A program made the translations under genes and the position numbers. Under the pieces are notes generated by a model, which ran no database searches, was not told the origin of the DNA, and saw nothing but the letters and a program-made list of their open reading frames with translations. 45,058 nt of DNA, taken from assembly GCA_037143175.1 (NCBI GenBank), contig JBAWZF010000023.1, positions 1 through 45,058 on the forward strand, in the 5' to 3' direction. Of the stretch, positions 26,540 to 37,045 are shown in pieces. Source of the DNA: a bacterium. Lineage in GTDB: Bacteria > Verrucomicrobiota > Kiritimatiellia > CAIKKV01 > CAITUY01. The stretch's first letter is position 1, and the number at the start of each line of letters is the position of its first letter.

Positions 26540-26647
26540 TGTTTTTACAGGAATTTGACATTAGACAATTTTAATTTTGATAAAATGGTCAACAATAAAA
26601 AGACATTACATTGCAGAAGCCGCTGTTTCCGGCGGTAAGGTGGAAGA

Positions 26648-27448
26648 ATGAAAGATAGAAAGTTATTAATGCCGTTGCGTGACACCGTTCTCGGTGCCTG
26701 TCTATTGCTCTGCCTATCCGTCTCTGTCTCTTGTTCCCGGTCAGAAAAACCGAAGGCGGTTGAAAAAAAGGCCCGGACCATTGAAATTGCCCCCACGCCG
26801 CTCCCTTCCACTGGCATGGTACAGATTGTCCGCCAGATCGACACAAATTCCCCCCACTACCGGGCGCCACAGAATTCCATCAGCACCCCGGAAAGCCAGA
26901 AGGCGGTGAGGGAAAGACAGCGGGCGTTTGCAAAGAAGGCGATTGAGCAGGAGTTGGCGCGAAAACAGGTCCCCTATGAGCAGAAGCGACTGGAATTAGA
27001 CAAGAAGGAAGTTGAAATTCGTGAAAAGGATCCGGCCGTGCGGGACGCCTATGCCAGTATGATGAATGTTCGTTCCGGATACGAGGAGACGTGTAAGAAA
27101 TCCATTTCAGGTTATGATGACGTGGTGCGTGAGGTTGACCGGACAAGGGGGCAACTGGATGATGCCCTTTCCCGCCGCAGGCAGGGGATGAACATAGCCA
27201 CACAGGATCTGGCAGTGCTTCGAAGGGATTTTAATCAAGCTTTTACCCGGTTCAATCAGATGCGGTTGGCGGCCAATCTTTCCAATGCTGCGGTGGGGCA
27301 AGCCCTGATCGAGGTGAGAGATGCCCAAGCCGCCTATGAACGATCTCTTGCGAAAAACGACGAATATCTAAAATCGAAAATGGCTGCGGATGAGGCATTG
27401 GCGATTATTAACAATTTGACCGCAATGCGGGATGATAAGAAGGAGTGA
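26648..27448 (+). CDS. Coiled-coil lipoprotein
   Basis: The product has 266 residues. A lipoprotein-type signal ends LLLCLSVSVSCSRS, with Cys near residue 29 as the likely lipidation site (the -3 residue is not the usual Leu, so this is probable rather than sure). After a Pro-rich spacer, about residues 80-260 are highly charged and predicted by eye to be long helix or coiled coil (QKRLELDKKEVEIREKDPAV, then YDDVVREVDRTRGQLDDALS). No enzyme motif is seen. AAGG and GGAAG precede the ATG. The stop lies 4 bases before the start of the giant gene, so the two are translationally linked. It could anchor or space a partner at the outer membrane, which is inference. Confidence 0.75.
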   Translation: MKDRKLLMPLRDTVLGACLLLCLSVSVSCSRSEKPKAVEKKARTIEIAPTPLPSTGMVQIVRQIDTNSPHYRAPQNSISTPESQKAVRERQRAFAKKAIEQELARKQVPYEQKRLELDKKEVEIREKDPAVRDAYASMMNVRSGYEETCKKSISGYDDVVREVDRTRGQLDDALSRRRQGMNIATQDLAVLRRDFNQAFTRFNQMRLAANLSNAAVGQALIEVRDAQAAYERSLAKNDEYLKSKMAADEALAIINNLTAMRDDKKE

Positions 27449-27452
27449 TGAT

Positions 27453-30400
27453 ATGATCTCAATCAAACTTGGTTCTATGAAAAAAATGCACACCTTTGGT
27501 GGAAGTCTGGCTCTGATGCTGATTATAACGGGTCTATTGCCTGTCCCGTCCGCTATGGCGCAGAAAAGATACAGGGTTGCTGTGTCACCGATATCTGCGG
27601 CAGGAGTGTCGATTAACAGCGTGGTGACCAATTATGTGATGGTTAATCCCGGAGATTCTTTTGATCTCGCATATGTGGCGCCTAACCCTTTGTATTATTT
27701 TAGTGCGTGGAAACTAGGATCCACAAATATTACCCTGGATCCTGGTACTTATGGAGCAGATTATACCAATGAGGCTGCTTATCTTGGTGATCAAGGGATC
27801 TCGGTAAGGATTGTTTCGACAGGCGAGGTGAATACCATTTTGGCGACAGCTATTTTTTCGAATAATATGATCCAGTTGGTCGCTTCCGCCAGTCCCTCTA
27901 ATGGCGGAACGGTGTCGATTGTTGGGACTAATGGTGCCTTTACCGCGTTTACCAACACCTATTTCAATGGCACGAGCAATCAGATTACGGCCACGGCCCA
28001 GTCCGGTTACGAATTCATAAACTGGACCGGTGATGCATCTGGGAATGCCAATCCGATTACGGTGGTCATGAGTGGACCCAGAAGAACGGTCACAGCCAAT
28101 TTCAGCAACACATGGACCATCTCGCAAGCCTTTGTGACCGGCCCATCGGATTTGAATATCGACAACTCTGTTAAGGGACTACTCAGCGGGACACAAACCA
28201 ATATATCTGTCGCAAAATTTACCGAAGAGACACCATCGCCGCCGGCTCAGACTCAGAGATCGCGTTGTGATGGGTGGGCTGGAGGTACGGGAAGTATCAA
28301 TCCAACAAATCAGTCGGGGCCTGCTTTTAACTCGGTTACTATAACGGTGAAAACCAACACTTCTCTGGATTGGAAGTGGAAGACTCAGTTTAAGGTGAGC
28401 ATAAGCCCGAACTCAAATGGTGTGACAACAGTGAGTGGGCACGATTTGGAATCCCCTGTTTGGGTTGATTCCAATGAACTCATCGTTGCGCATATGGCGG
28501 CTATCGGAAATTATGCGCCTGAAAAGTGTGTGGTCATGCCTGGTGGGGCAACTTACTATCCGTCTACCGACGGCAACGTCGATTTGATGGCGGTGACCAA
28601 TGCCTTGACCATTTACCCCTATTATGTCGCCGTCGTTGGTACCGATCCTGGATACCAGGCGTTCTTGAACCATTTTGGGTTACCCACGAGTGCGTCCGGT
28701 GCGATGGCGCCTGGCGCGGACCCGGATAACGACGGGCTTTCGAACTTCCAAGAGTATCAATTGTCCAACACCAACAATGGGTCGTACTATAATCCGATCA
28801 ATGCTGACACTGACGGCGATGGGATGGATGATGCCTATGAAGTCTATTCCGTGGATCCCACCAATCTCACTGATCAAGCCAAGGCCTCAAAAGATTATTA
28901 CCCTGCTGGCGTTGATAGTGGAATAAAATCAGTTAATAACGGCCCAAGCGGTAATCCGGATCATGACTACCATTGGAGCACCACCGATGGATATATGCAG
29001 CCCACGCAACCTCTGATGAACATCGAGGAGTATGAGGGGCCCGATGGGGTAAAGCCTTACGCATTCCTTACTGTTTCAACCAACAGTGTGTTTCCGATAG
29101 TGACGAATGGTGTGACGATTACGGAGCATCCGCTGGGCACGACCGGCTCCCGGCCTGATGTGGTTGTGCGTATTCCGTATATTGGGCCTGCCGGAGAAGT
29201 GGATTCTAATGACCAAAGCAAGGGCAACTCTGCTAACTCCGACACCGACAATTTTGACGATGGTTATGAGTACTCCTGGGATCAGTGGCAGCATTGGGGC
29301 CGTACGAATGTGAGCTGGAGCGGCGATAGCACCAATGAGGTCTACCTTGTTGGGGTAACGAATCAGGTGCCGATCTATTACACCAATGCCATTCCCGTGT
29401 GGGGTGTTTCCACTCGCGTTTTCAAGCCAAACCGGACTGACACCCTTGTCGGTGGCGGGCCCGATTATGATGTGCTGTACGATTATAAAACGGGCAAGGT
29501 TTCAGAGGACTACTATACTGCCGATCGCGAATACGGGGCTTGGCAGGCGAATGCATTTTCTCCGGGCATAGCTGCCGCCCCGCACACGATTGTGATTGAT
29601 GGTAGAGCGCCCCCCATCCCCCCTGCCTTGGCGGCCGCAGGGGTGGTTACCAAGCGTAGTTCCCATCCGTTTCTATGGGATGTTGACCAGGATGGACTTC
29701 CTGACGGCTACGAAGTGATTTTCGGGTATGATCCTTGGGGCAAGGTTACCCCGGGGCATACGCTTGCTGATGGCCTGGATAATCCCGATGGCGACTGGAT
29801 GGCGAAGTCGAATCCAACCAATGACCTCGCCTGGCGCAACCACGAAGTCTACTTGTTGAACGGTTTCGACCCCCGAGTTGCGGTGGATCAAGTCTACCCC
29901 GTTGCCTCAGACATACCTGCGAAAGGCTCAACGCCAAGTCCGAACACCGTTAAATACTCCAATCGCGAAGAATTGTGGGGACCGAACGGGATGATGCAGA
30001 TCAGCCCGGGCACTGAGGCGGATGACGCCACGAATCCGTTCAACTATGATTCCGATGGGGACGGCATCTGGGATGGCTGGGAAAACTATGTGGGCTTGGA
30101 TCCGAATTTGGCGACCGATGCCCCGCTGGATCCGGACGATGATAAAATCAGCAATTTAATAGAGTTCCAGAGTTTTTATACCTCCAGCACCAACCGTGCC
30201 GCCTTGACGCCGGTAACGGCCTGGCAGAATAAGATTTTCCCGACCGATCCCAATGGCAAGGATACGGATGGGGATGGGATCGAGGATGGCGCGGAAAAGC
30301 CACTCTTTAACGGAACGTCTTTAGCCGCCACCAATCTGGTGTTCGATGCAGACAACAATATATCCACGCAGGTTTTCGCGGTAGGCGTCTGGAATGGAGT

Positions 30401-33400
30401 ATGCTATACGGGCGGCGGGCTGAATCCCACTTCTTCTGATACGGACGAAGATACCTTGCCGGATCCCTATGAGGCATCATATGCGACGGGGCTTGATGGC
30501 ACTTTGGGTGATGCCTTTCTGGATCCAGATGGCGACCGCCTGAAGAATTATCAGGAATATTATTCCTGCGCCATCTATCACTGGCAGCATGATGTATGGA
30601 CTTATGGTCAACCTTTCTACAATAGCGCCGTTTTCTTCCAGGGCGTGCCAAAGGGTTGGGATTGGTGGCAAAAGCGTTACATCCCTCTGTTCAATCCGAA
30701 AAAGGGAATTTCGGTTCTTGCCTATTCGGGATGCCGACCAACGATGGCGGATTCGGATGAAGACAACATGGATGATTATTACGAAATCTATCATGGGTTA
30801 AATCCAACTTATGGCGTGTTTGACCTGGTAACGTCTCGCGATGTCAATGCACGCGTGTATGTAGGGGCCGTGGCGGCCGACTACCGCCTCAAGCCTTATA
30901 TTGCAGGAACACCGGAGGCGGATCCCGACGGAGATGGTCTGCCGAATACCGAGGAAGCACCGCTCTGGTACTACCAGAAACAATCCCCGCGTTATCATAC
31001 GGATCCTTCGCCGTTGTGGATGACCGATACGGGGTCTGACTCCAGTTGGGTGAACCTCTACTACAGGCCTAATGTTTCTGTTTGGCTTTGGTCTGGAAAA
31101 TTGCCTCCGCCCACTTACGCGTTTGATTTCGAGAGTAATGAGGGGTTTGATACCGATGGAGACGGACGCAGCGATTACGAGGAATTGAATGTGACCAAAA
31201 CGGATCCGATGAGTCCCGAACGTCCGGTGAAGCGGAGAGCGCTCTATCTTCCCGAAGGTCAGGATGCTTATGCTCGTACTCTGCCAGGATATGTGCCTGG
31301 CGTGACTTACCCGAAGAGCGGTTATTTGCCGGGGACATCTGTGATCGGGTATTCCGGAGATTACCTACGCAGTTTCACGGTGGAAGCATGGGTGCGGCCG
31401 CTGACTCCAAGTAACGGCACGGATCAGGTGGTGGTGGAACGTCCCATCATGCTGCCGAGTGGCAACCCGATGAGTCTTGTGCAAGGAATCCGCCTAAATT
31501 TCCGGATTGCGCTGAATGCCGATGGCTATCCCTACGCCAGTTATAATGGCAATGGAACCCAGCTTATTTTTCCGGAAGCCCGGGTCACTGGTTCGGCGAA
31601 GCTGTCCGCTACTAACTGGACGCATATTGCGGCAACCTATCAAGTGCCGGACACCATAAATCCTTTGGTGGGCGGGGTCTTTACTCTGTATGTCGATGGT
31701 AGGATCGCCCGGCAAGATATTTTCCGCGAATTACCCGCTAACGGCGTGTTTAATCCCTCCTGGCACATCTATGGCGCCCCAATTGTGGTGGGGGCGGCGG
31801 ATGCGAATCCGGATGGAAGGATAGGATCTGGATCACAGCCTCAGCCAGAGCGCTTCTTCAAGGGCTGGATTGATGAAGTCCGTATTTGGGACGGCGTCCG
31901 GGATGGTGCTCAGATCCTGGCAGGCTCGAAGATCAGGATGAAGCAGGCTGATGTGCTGGCCAGCAAATCGGCGTCAGCAAGTCTGTTCTATCTCTACAGC
32001 TTTGATGCGTTGACCGATCCTGATCATGCCGCGACCACGACGGGAACCGGCGTCGGGTTTGATTCCACCGCTACCGCCATATTCCCATCAGATTGGACAG
32101 TAGGATTCTGGGGTGCATCCTCGCAACGTTCGCAAATCTATTCCGACTACCGGATGGTGCCGTGGATTCAGAATGCCGCCGCGCATACACCGGAAATGCC
32201 GGTCACCGATATTGGCTCCACCAATGGGTATGTCTCCCTGATGAATGGCACCAATGTGATCGGGCAATATGCGAATTTCTGGAATTCATCCAATCCGTAC
32301 GGCTATCGATATTATACCGCGCCTGACGGGGTGCTTGATTTCTACGATGTGGCGAATGATTTGTTGCCGTTACGCTGGGCGCAGGCTGACGAGGATGTTC
32401 CGATGTGGGATAACGGCACCGTGCCCGCCACGACTGGCTTTGATTCTGATGGCGATGGGATGGCGGATGCCTGGGAAGAACAGTATGGATTTGATCCTCT
32501 TATTCCCGATGATGTCACCTCGGATTCCGATGGAGACGGCCTGTCGAACTTAAATGAATATTTGGTCGGGATCAATCCGTGGAGTCAGGATAGTGATGGT
32601 AATCGCGTTAAGGATATGGATGAAGATTCCGATGGCGATGGGCTCAGTAACGGAATCGAGATCAATGTCTATGGAACGGATCCCGGCGATCCGGATACGG
32701 ACGATGATGGCACGGCTGACGGCGTTGAAGTGGATCGTAACATTGCCAAAGCTGATGGTCGACGTGTGACCAGTCCGGTGGATTCCCGGAGTCCACTGAT
32801 GCCAAAGAGCATGGTCGCGAATGGGGTGGCCCAGGTTGTGCCTGCCGCCAAGTTCCAAGGGGATGCCGACCGGTTTGATATGAGGAGTTGGACCATTGAG
32901 GCATGGGTCAAGCCTCAGACATCCAACGAAACAGGTGCAGTGGTGATGCGAACACTGGGTGATGGACGAACCAATTTCGCCTTGCGCCTGGAGAATAATT
33001 ACCCGGTGGTGGAATTTTCCTCTGTTGCCGGGGCATTATACAAGGAGCGTGCAAGTGTGCCGCTGAGCACTAACAGTTGGACCTATCTGGCGGGAACCTT
33101 CAGCAGCGAATCACTTCGTTTCACGCTTTATGTAAATGGTCGCGTGGTGACGAACTTGACAGCTATCGATACCTGCGCGTCGGGCGAGGGGACGACTGCG
33201 ATGGGTGCTGGGCTCCAAGGGCTCATTGATGAAGTCAGAATCTGGAGTGTCGCCAGAACTGACTCCGAAATTCTTGACTGGTACAATAAGACGTACAGGG
33301 AACCGGTGGAGGACATCAAGAATACCATTACGGTAACGGTCTATTCGAACAGTGCAGCAAATGCGTTATTTGATGCATTCTTAGGTGAGGCTTTGCCCTC

Positions 33401-36400
33401 GGGAATTTCCGAACTGAGTGCCAGTCTTAAGGGAGCTGCTGAAGCCGCAGGTTCATTTATTGGATTCCCTGAATTACCGAATAAGATGTCTCGCCCTGGA
33501 AAAGGGGTGATCTTGAGCTCGGGTAAAGTCAAGGATGCCGAAGTAGCCAGCAACACTTCAGGTTCAAAGACAACTTCATTCGGGACAGCAGGTGATGCGG
33601 ATCTTACGACGTTGTTAGCAGGAGAGACGTCCCATGATGCCGTGTCGTTGACTCTGACGTTTAAGTCCGACTCGTCGGTTAAAGGTGTGAGCTTTGATTT
33701 CCTTTTTGGCTCGGAAGAGTTTCCTGAATGGGTGGGAACGGCGTTCAATGATGATTTTGGAGTGTTTTTGGATGGGGTGAACATCTCGTTTGACAAAAAC
33801 GATAAGCCCGTCTCAGTGAACAACAACTTCTTTGAGCTCGACAACGATGTGTGGAATCCAGCCAATCAGGCAAGTGTGGGTAAAATGCAGGTGAGTTTGC
33901 CGTTCGAATACGATGGATTGACTCCGTTGCTTACCACCAGTAAGACACTGAAGCCGGGACTTCATACGCTCAAGTTCGTGATTGCCGATACCGGTGATAC
34001 CGCATATGACAGCGTGGTCTTTTTGAGTAAACTTCGATTTAAATTGGAAACCGAGGGCACTGGAAAATCCCTGAAAACACTTAGATCCTACTATTTGTTT
34101 GACGATGGACAGAACACCACCATCACCAACAAACTTACAGGACAGGTGAAGGGTTATGGCACTGAGGACTTCGCGCAACCACTGGATTGGGCGTTTGCTC
34201 TGAAGGGGTGTGTGTTCAGCACGAATGCTGCCCCGCTCATTGAGATGAAGAACGATGCCGATGCCGATGGCATTCCTGATTGGTGGGAACTATTCTTCTT
34301 CGGTGTTGATGTCGATCCCTACGGCGATAACGATGGGGATGGCTTGAACAATCTGTATGAGTACTGGGCGAAGACGGATCCTGACGTCACAGATACTGAT
34401 CACGACGGTTTTAATGACTACGACAGTCGTACCGGTCCGGGGGCTCGCACTTATGGCGAAATCTATGATGATGGAGATGGGATGCCTGATGCTTGGGAGA
34501 ACCTCTACAAAGGGCCTTGTCTGACCACAGGCAAGCGTGGACTTGACCCGGCTTATTACGATGCCTCACTGGATCCCGATGAGGATGGATGGAGCAGTTA
34601 TGCCGAGTACCTTGCGGGAACGGACCCCATTGTTGCCAGCAGTTTCCCTCGGCCGGCAATAGAAATCCATGGAAGATACTATGGACGTTTTGGCAACACG
34701 CTTCTTGAGGCGTCGACCTCACAGGGTGCAGGCCAAAGTACCATTGTGGGAGAACCGGCGGCGACTGCTGCGGCAGGTTCTACCTATATATCCGGAATAC
34801 TCCAGACTGCGAATATCACGGCAGGTTCCTTGAAGCTTATGGTGGCTGGGGTGGCGATTGCGACCGATAACGGAAACGGTGTACTGGCTGGTACTTATAG
34901 TGGGGGCACGGTCTCCGGTGCCATTAATTATGAGACCGGGGGCTGGTATCTGACACTTGCTGGTGCAACTTTTACAGCGGCAACACCCGTTGCGGCCAAT
35001 TATACCTACACGACAGGCGGTCAGCTTAAGTTGTCGTTCTATAAGACGGCGGCTATGGATGGGTGGCCGATTGCCACCCTCGAAATGACTGGGGATTATG
35101 TGAAGACCTCTAAACTTACCTCGGGGCATCTGGTGGAGGGCAATAATTATGTGTTCGCCTATCTGGATCGGAACAGCAATAGCAAGTTTGAGCCTGATTC
35201 CGAACCAGCTGGCCTTGCGCAATTTAATCCCGTTAATGTCGGATTCGGTGCGCTCAACAACGTGGAAATCGGCATGACCGATTCGATGCCGGGTTATTCG
35301 CGGGTTACATGGGTCGCGTCCGCGACCGCGACTAAGTATATTGTGATATCAAGTAATCCTGGAATGACGAATGTTATTACTGGGCCCCGGAATTACTTGC
35401 ATGAGGGGGATTACCTGGTTAGTGGTCGTTATGGCTTCGGGCCAGTCTTTCCATCTTTTGAAGTGTATGAGAATGATCTCAATCACTTTTTAGCGGTGGT
35501 GTTGGCTACCGAAATTCCGACGGTCACGTTGAGTACACCTTCAATTGTCACGCCTCATGACACGGTGTATCAGTACGCTAAGAACGAGCTTGAATTTAAG
35601 GCTGATCTTAACGCTACAAGCTATAGATTGCAGATTGCTGCAGTTACCAATGCGGTGATTATCAATACGACTAACATTGTGCCTTACAGAGATGCTAACG
35701 GGGTTTGCAAGGTGACACTGCCCTTCTACGCCGGGGATAATTATATTCCTGTGGGAAGCAATTATGCGTCTTCGGTGTGGGCCAACTCGCGGTACTGGGT
35801 AAGGGTTCAGGCAGCTACACCTGCATTGTCGGTTTTATCCCCATGGAGTGCTTTTAATTTGGATGTCCGGTGCCCGACCAATGGTGGAAAATCCGAGATT
35901 TCCGGGGATGTGTATTATTTTGGTAAGGTTGCGCATGGGTATGGAGCAGGACTTACATCCAATCGTTTGACGATTATTGTCCAGGCCTATGAAAACAAAG
36001 GCTTCAGCGGAGTGGCTGATGGACAGGTTCAAATTACCTATTTCTGTGCGACCAATTTCCCGAACGATCCGAGTGCCGGAGCGAATTCGCGCAAAGGGGC
36101 CTACAGTATCAAGGGGCTTCATAGCCAGACCTTTTACGTTCGAGCGTTTATTGACCTAAATGGGAATCGGACGCTTGATTCATGGGAACCTGTGGGGTTT
36201 GTCCAGGAGCGGACGATGGATGGAGGGGAGGTCCCCGTTGAAATTGATGTGTCCGCTAGCATAGGCGTGCAGAAGTCTGGGATGCAGATTGTAATTAGAG
36301 ATCGTGATACCGACGACGATCAGTTACCGGACGGCTGGGAGTGGATGTATTACGGAACACTAGGAAAGGGGGCCTATGATCAAAGCTCGGCGAACCTGAC

Positions 36401-36971
36401 TTGGTGGGGTACCACAAACATACCGTTAATCCGGTGTTACGAGATTGATCCACTGGATGTTGATCCTACCGCTGTGAATGGTGATACGGATGGCGACGGG
36501 GTAAGCGACTTTGATGAAGTGTGTTATTCTGACCGTATAGCTGGTACCTCGCCGGATATTAGTGATTATAACCCCTATGCCCCCGTATTGAATCCTCTTG
36601 GGGTGGACTTGAATCCCATGAAGTGGGATACGGATGGTGATGGATTATCAGATGGATATGAGCTTAGCCATGGACTTAATCCGATTAACCCGAATGATGG
36701 GGCCTTGGAGATGTCTCGGGCGTCGGCGGCTGGAGAGGTAATCCCCGGGCTTCCATTTATATCCCGGACGGCGATTATAATGCCTTCAGAAGGGCAGTTC
36801 TCGCTGTCATGGCTTGGGAGAGTAGGCATGATCTATGAAGTCCAGTATAGTGATGATTTGAGAGTCTGGCATTCAGCAATAGGCGGTTATCGAAGTGGGC
36901 AGGGCGTACATGACTTTGTGGATCAGGCTCCTAAAGTAATGTCGCGGTTTTACCGTGTGGTCGTGAAGTAA
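27453..36971 (+). CDS. Giant secreted TSP3/LamG/choice-of-anchor-L protein
   Basis: The product has 3172 residues. ATG 27453 is set by AGGAG 7 bases upstream; an in-frame ATG at 27432 lies inside the previous gene. The signal peptide ends PSAMA. An InlB-like divergent B-repeat covers about 140-220. At least 15 thrombospondin type-3 calcium loops (DxDxDGxxDxxE) are spread from about 422 to 3075. Two LamG-like domains (about 1290-1500 and 1797-1946) each have FTVEAWV/WTIEAWV and IDEVRIW. A choice-of-anchor-L domain (about 1958-2200) has SFDFLFGSEEFPEW and DDFGVFLDG. The end is a sandwich with YEVQYSDDLRVWH, common in Verrucomicrobiota-type secreted proteins. No enzyme motif is visible. It is probably a calcium-stiffened surface or adhesion protein working with the preceding lipoprotein and protease. 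Confidence 0.88.
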   Translation: MISIKLGSMKKMHTFGGSLALMLIITGLLPVPSAMAQKRYRVAVSPISAAGVSINSVVTNYVMVNPGDSFDLAYVAPNPLYYFSAWKLGSTNITLDPGTYGADYTNEAAYLGDQGISVRIVSTGEVNTILATAIFSNNMIQLVASASPSNGGTVSIVGTNGAFTAFTNTYFNGTSNQITATAQSGYEFINWTGDASGNANPITVVMSGPRRTVTANFSNTWTISQAFVTGPSDLNIDNSVKGLLSGTQTNISVAKFTEETPSPPAQTQRSRCDGWAGGTGSINPTNQSGPAFNSVTITVKTNTSLDWKWKTQFKVSISPNSNGVTTVSGHDLESPVWVDSNELIVAHMAAIGNYAPEKCVVMPGGATYYPSTDGNVDLMAVTNALTIYPYYVAVVGTDPGYQAFLNHFGLPTSASGAMAPGADPDNDGLSNFQEYQLSNTNNGSYYNPINADTDGDGMDDAYEVYSVDPTNLTDQAKASKDYYPAGVDSGIKSVNNGPSGNPDHDYHWSTTDGYMQPTQPLMNIEEYEGPDGVKPYAFLTVSTNSVFPIVTNGVTITEHPLGTTGSRPDVVVRIPYIGPAGEVDSNDQSKGNSANSDTDNFDDGYEYSWDQWQHWGRTNVSWSGDSTNEVYLVGVTNQVPIYYTNAIPVWGVSTRVFKPNRTDTLVGGGPDYDVLYDYKTGKVSEDYYTADREYGAWQANAFSPGIAAAPHTIVIDGRAPPIPPALAAAGVVTKRSSHPFLWDVDQDGLPDGYEVIFGYDPWGKVTPGHTLADGLDNPDGDWMAKSNPTNDLAWRNHEVYLLNGFDPRVAVDQVYPVASDIPAKGSTPSPNTVKYSNREELWGPNGMMQISPGTEADDATNPFNYDSDGDGIWDGWENYVGLDPNLATDAPLDPDDDKISNLIEFQSFYTSSTNRAALTPVTAWQNKIFPTDPNGKDTDGDGIEDGAEKPLFNGTSLAATNLVFDADNNISTQVFAVGVWNGVCYTGGGLNPTSSDTDEDTLPDPYEASYATGLDGTLGDAFLDPDGDRLKNYQEYYSCAIYHWQHDVWTYGQPFYNSAVFFQGVPKGWDWWQKRYIPLFNPKKGISVLAYSGCRPTMADSDEDNMDDYYEIYHGLNPTYGVFDLVTSRDVNARVYVGAVAADYRLKPYIAGTPEADPDGDGLPNTEEAPLWYYQKQSPRYHTDPSPLWMTDTGSDSSWVNLYYRPNVSVWLWSGKLPPPTYAFDFESNEGFDTDGDGRSDYEELNVTKTDPMSPERPVKRRALYLPEGQDAYARTLPGYVPGVTYPKSGYLPGTSVIGYSGDYLRSFTVEAWVRPLTPSNGTDQVVVERPIMLPSGNPMSLVQGIRLNFRIALNADGYPYASYNGNGTQLIFPEARVTGSAKLSATNWTHIAATYQVPDTINPLVGGVFTLYVDGRIARQDIFRELPANGVFNPSWHIYGAPIVVGAADANPDGRIGSGSQPQPERFFKGWIDEVRIWDGVRDGAQILAGSKIRMKQADVLASKSASASLFYLYSFDALTDPDHAATTTGTGVGFDSTATAIFPSDWTVGFWGASSQRSQIYSDYRMVPWIQNAAAHTPEMPVTDIGSTNGYVSLMNGTNVIGQYANFWNSSNPYGYRYYTAPDGVLDFYDVANDLLPLRWAQADEDVPMWDNGTVPATTGFDSDGDGMADAWEEQYGFDPLIPDDVTSDSDGDGLSNLNEYLVGINPWSQDSDGNRVKDMDEDSDGDGLSNGIEINVYGTDPGDPDTDDDGTADGVEVDRNIAKADGRRVTSPVDSRSPLMPKSMVANGVAQVVPAAKFQGDADRFDMRSWTIEAWVKPQTSNETGAVVMRTLGDGRTNFALRLENNYPVVEFSSVAGALYKERASVPLSTNSWTYLAGTFSSESLRFTLYVNGRVVTNLTAIDTCASGEGTTAMGAGLQGLIDEVRIWSVARTDSEILDWYNKTYREPVEDIKNTITVTVYSNSAANALFDAFLGEALPSGISELSASLKGAAEAAGSFIGFPELPNKMSRPGKGVILSSGKVKDAEVASNTSGSKTTSFGTAGDADLTTLLAGETSHDAVSLTLTFKSDSSVKGVSFDFLFGSEEFPEWVGTAFNDDFGVFLDGVNISFDKNDKPVSVNNNFFELDNDVWNPANQASVGKMQVSLPFEYDGLTPLLTTSKTLKPGLHTLKFVIADTGDTAYDSVVFLSKLRFKLETEGTGKSLKTLRSYYLFDDGQNTTITNKLTGQVKGYGTEDFAQPLDWAFALKGCVFSTNAAPLIEMKNDADADGIPDWWELFFFGVDVDPYGDNDGDGLNNLYEYWAKTDPDVTDTDHDGFNDYDSRTGPGARTYGEIYDDGDGMPDAWENLYKGPCLTTGKRGLDPAYYDASLDPDEDGWSSYAEYLAGTDPIVASSFPRPAIEIHGRYYGRFGNTLLEASTSQGAGQSTIVGEPAATAAAGSTYISGILQTANITAGSLKLMVAGVAIATDNGNGVLAGTYSGGTVSGAINYETGGWYLTLAGATFTAATPVAANYTYTTGGQLKLSFYKTAAMDGWPIATLEMTGDYVKTSKLTSGHLVEGNNYVFAYLDRNSNSKFEPDSEPAGLAQFNPVNVGFGALNNVEIGMTDSMPGYSRVTWVASATATKYIVISSNPGMTNVITGPRNYLHEGDYLVSGRYGFGPVFPSFEVYENDLNHFLAVVLATEIPTVTLSTPSIVTPHDTVYQYAKNELEFKADLNATSYRLQIAAVTNAVIINTTNIVPYRDANGVCKVTLPFYAGDNYIPVGSNYASSVWANSRYWVRVQAATPALSVLSPWSAFNLDVRCPTNGGKSEISGDVYYFGKVAHGYGAGLTSNRLTIIVQAYENKGFSGVADGQVQITYFCATNFPNDPSAGANSRKGAYSIKGLHSQTFYVRAFIDLNGNRTLDSWEPVGFVQERTMDGGEVPVEIDVSASIGVQKSGMQIVIRDRDTDDDQLPDGWEWMYYGTLGKGAYDQSSANLTWWGTTNIPLIRCYEIDPLDVDPTAVNGDTDGDGVSDFDEVCYSDRIAGTSPDISDYNPYAPVLNPLGVDLNPMKWDTDGDGLSDGYELSHGLNPINPNDGALEMSRASAAGEVIPGLPFISRTAIIMPSEGQFSLSWLGRVGMIYEVQYSDDLRVWHSAIGGYRSGQGVHDFVDQAPKVMSRFYRVVVK

Positions 36972-37045
36972 TTGGGATAACCATTGACCTGTATGACACG
37001 TTTTCGTAACTTGCAAATATTCAACTAAAAAGAGGGTAGATAGAT

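Noticed and set aside
27453-36971. Several separate genes instead of one giant gene
   Set aside because: The frame is open throughout without stop or frameshift, and domain order is continuous to the expected C-terminal sandwich.
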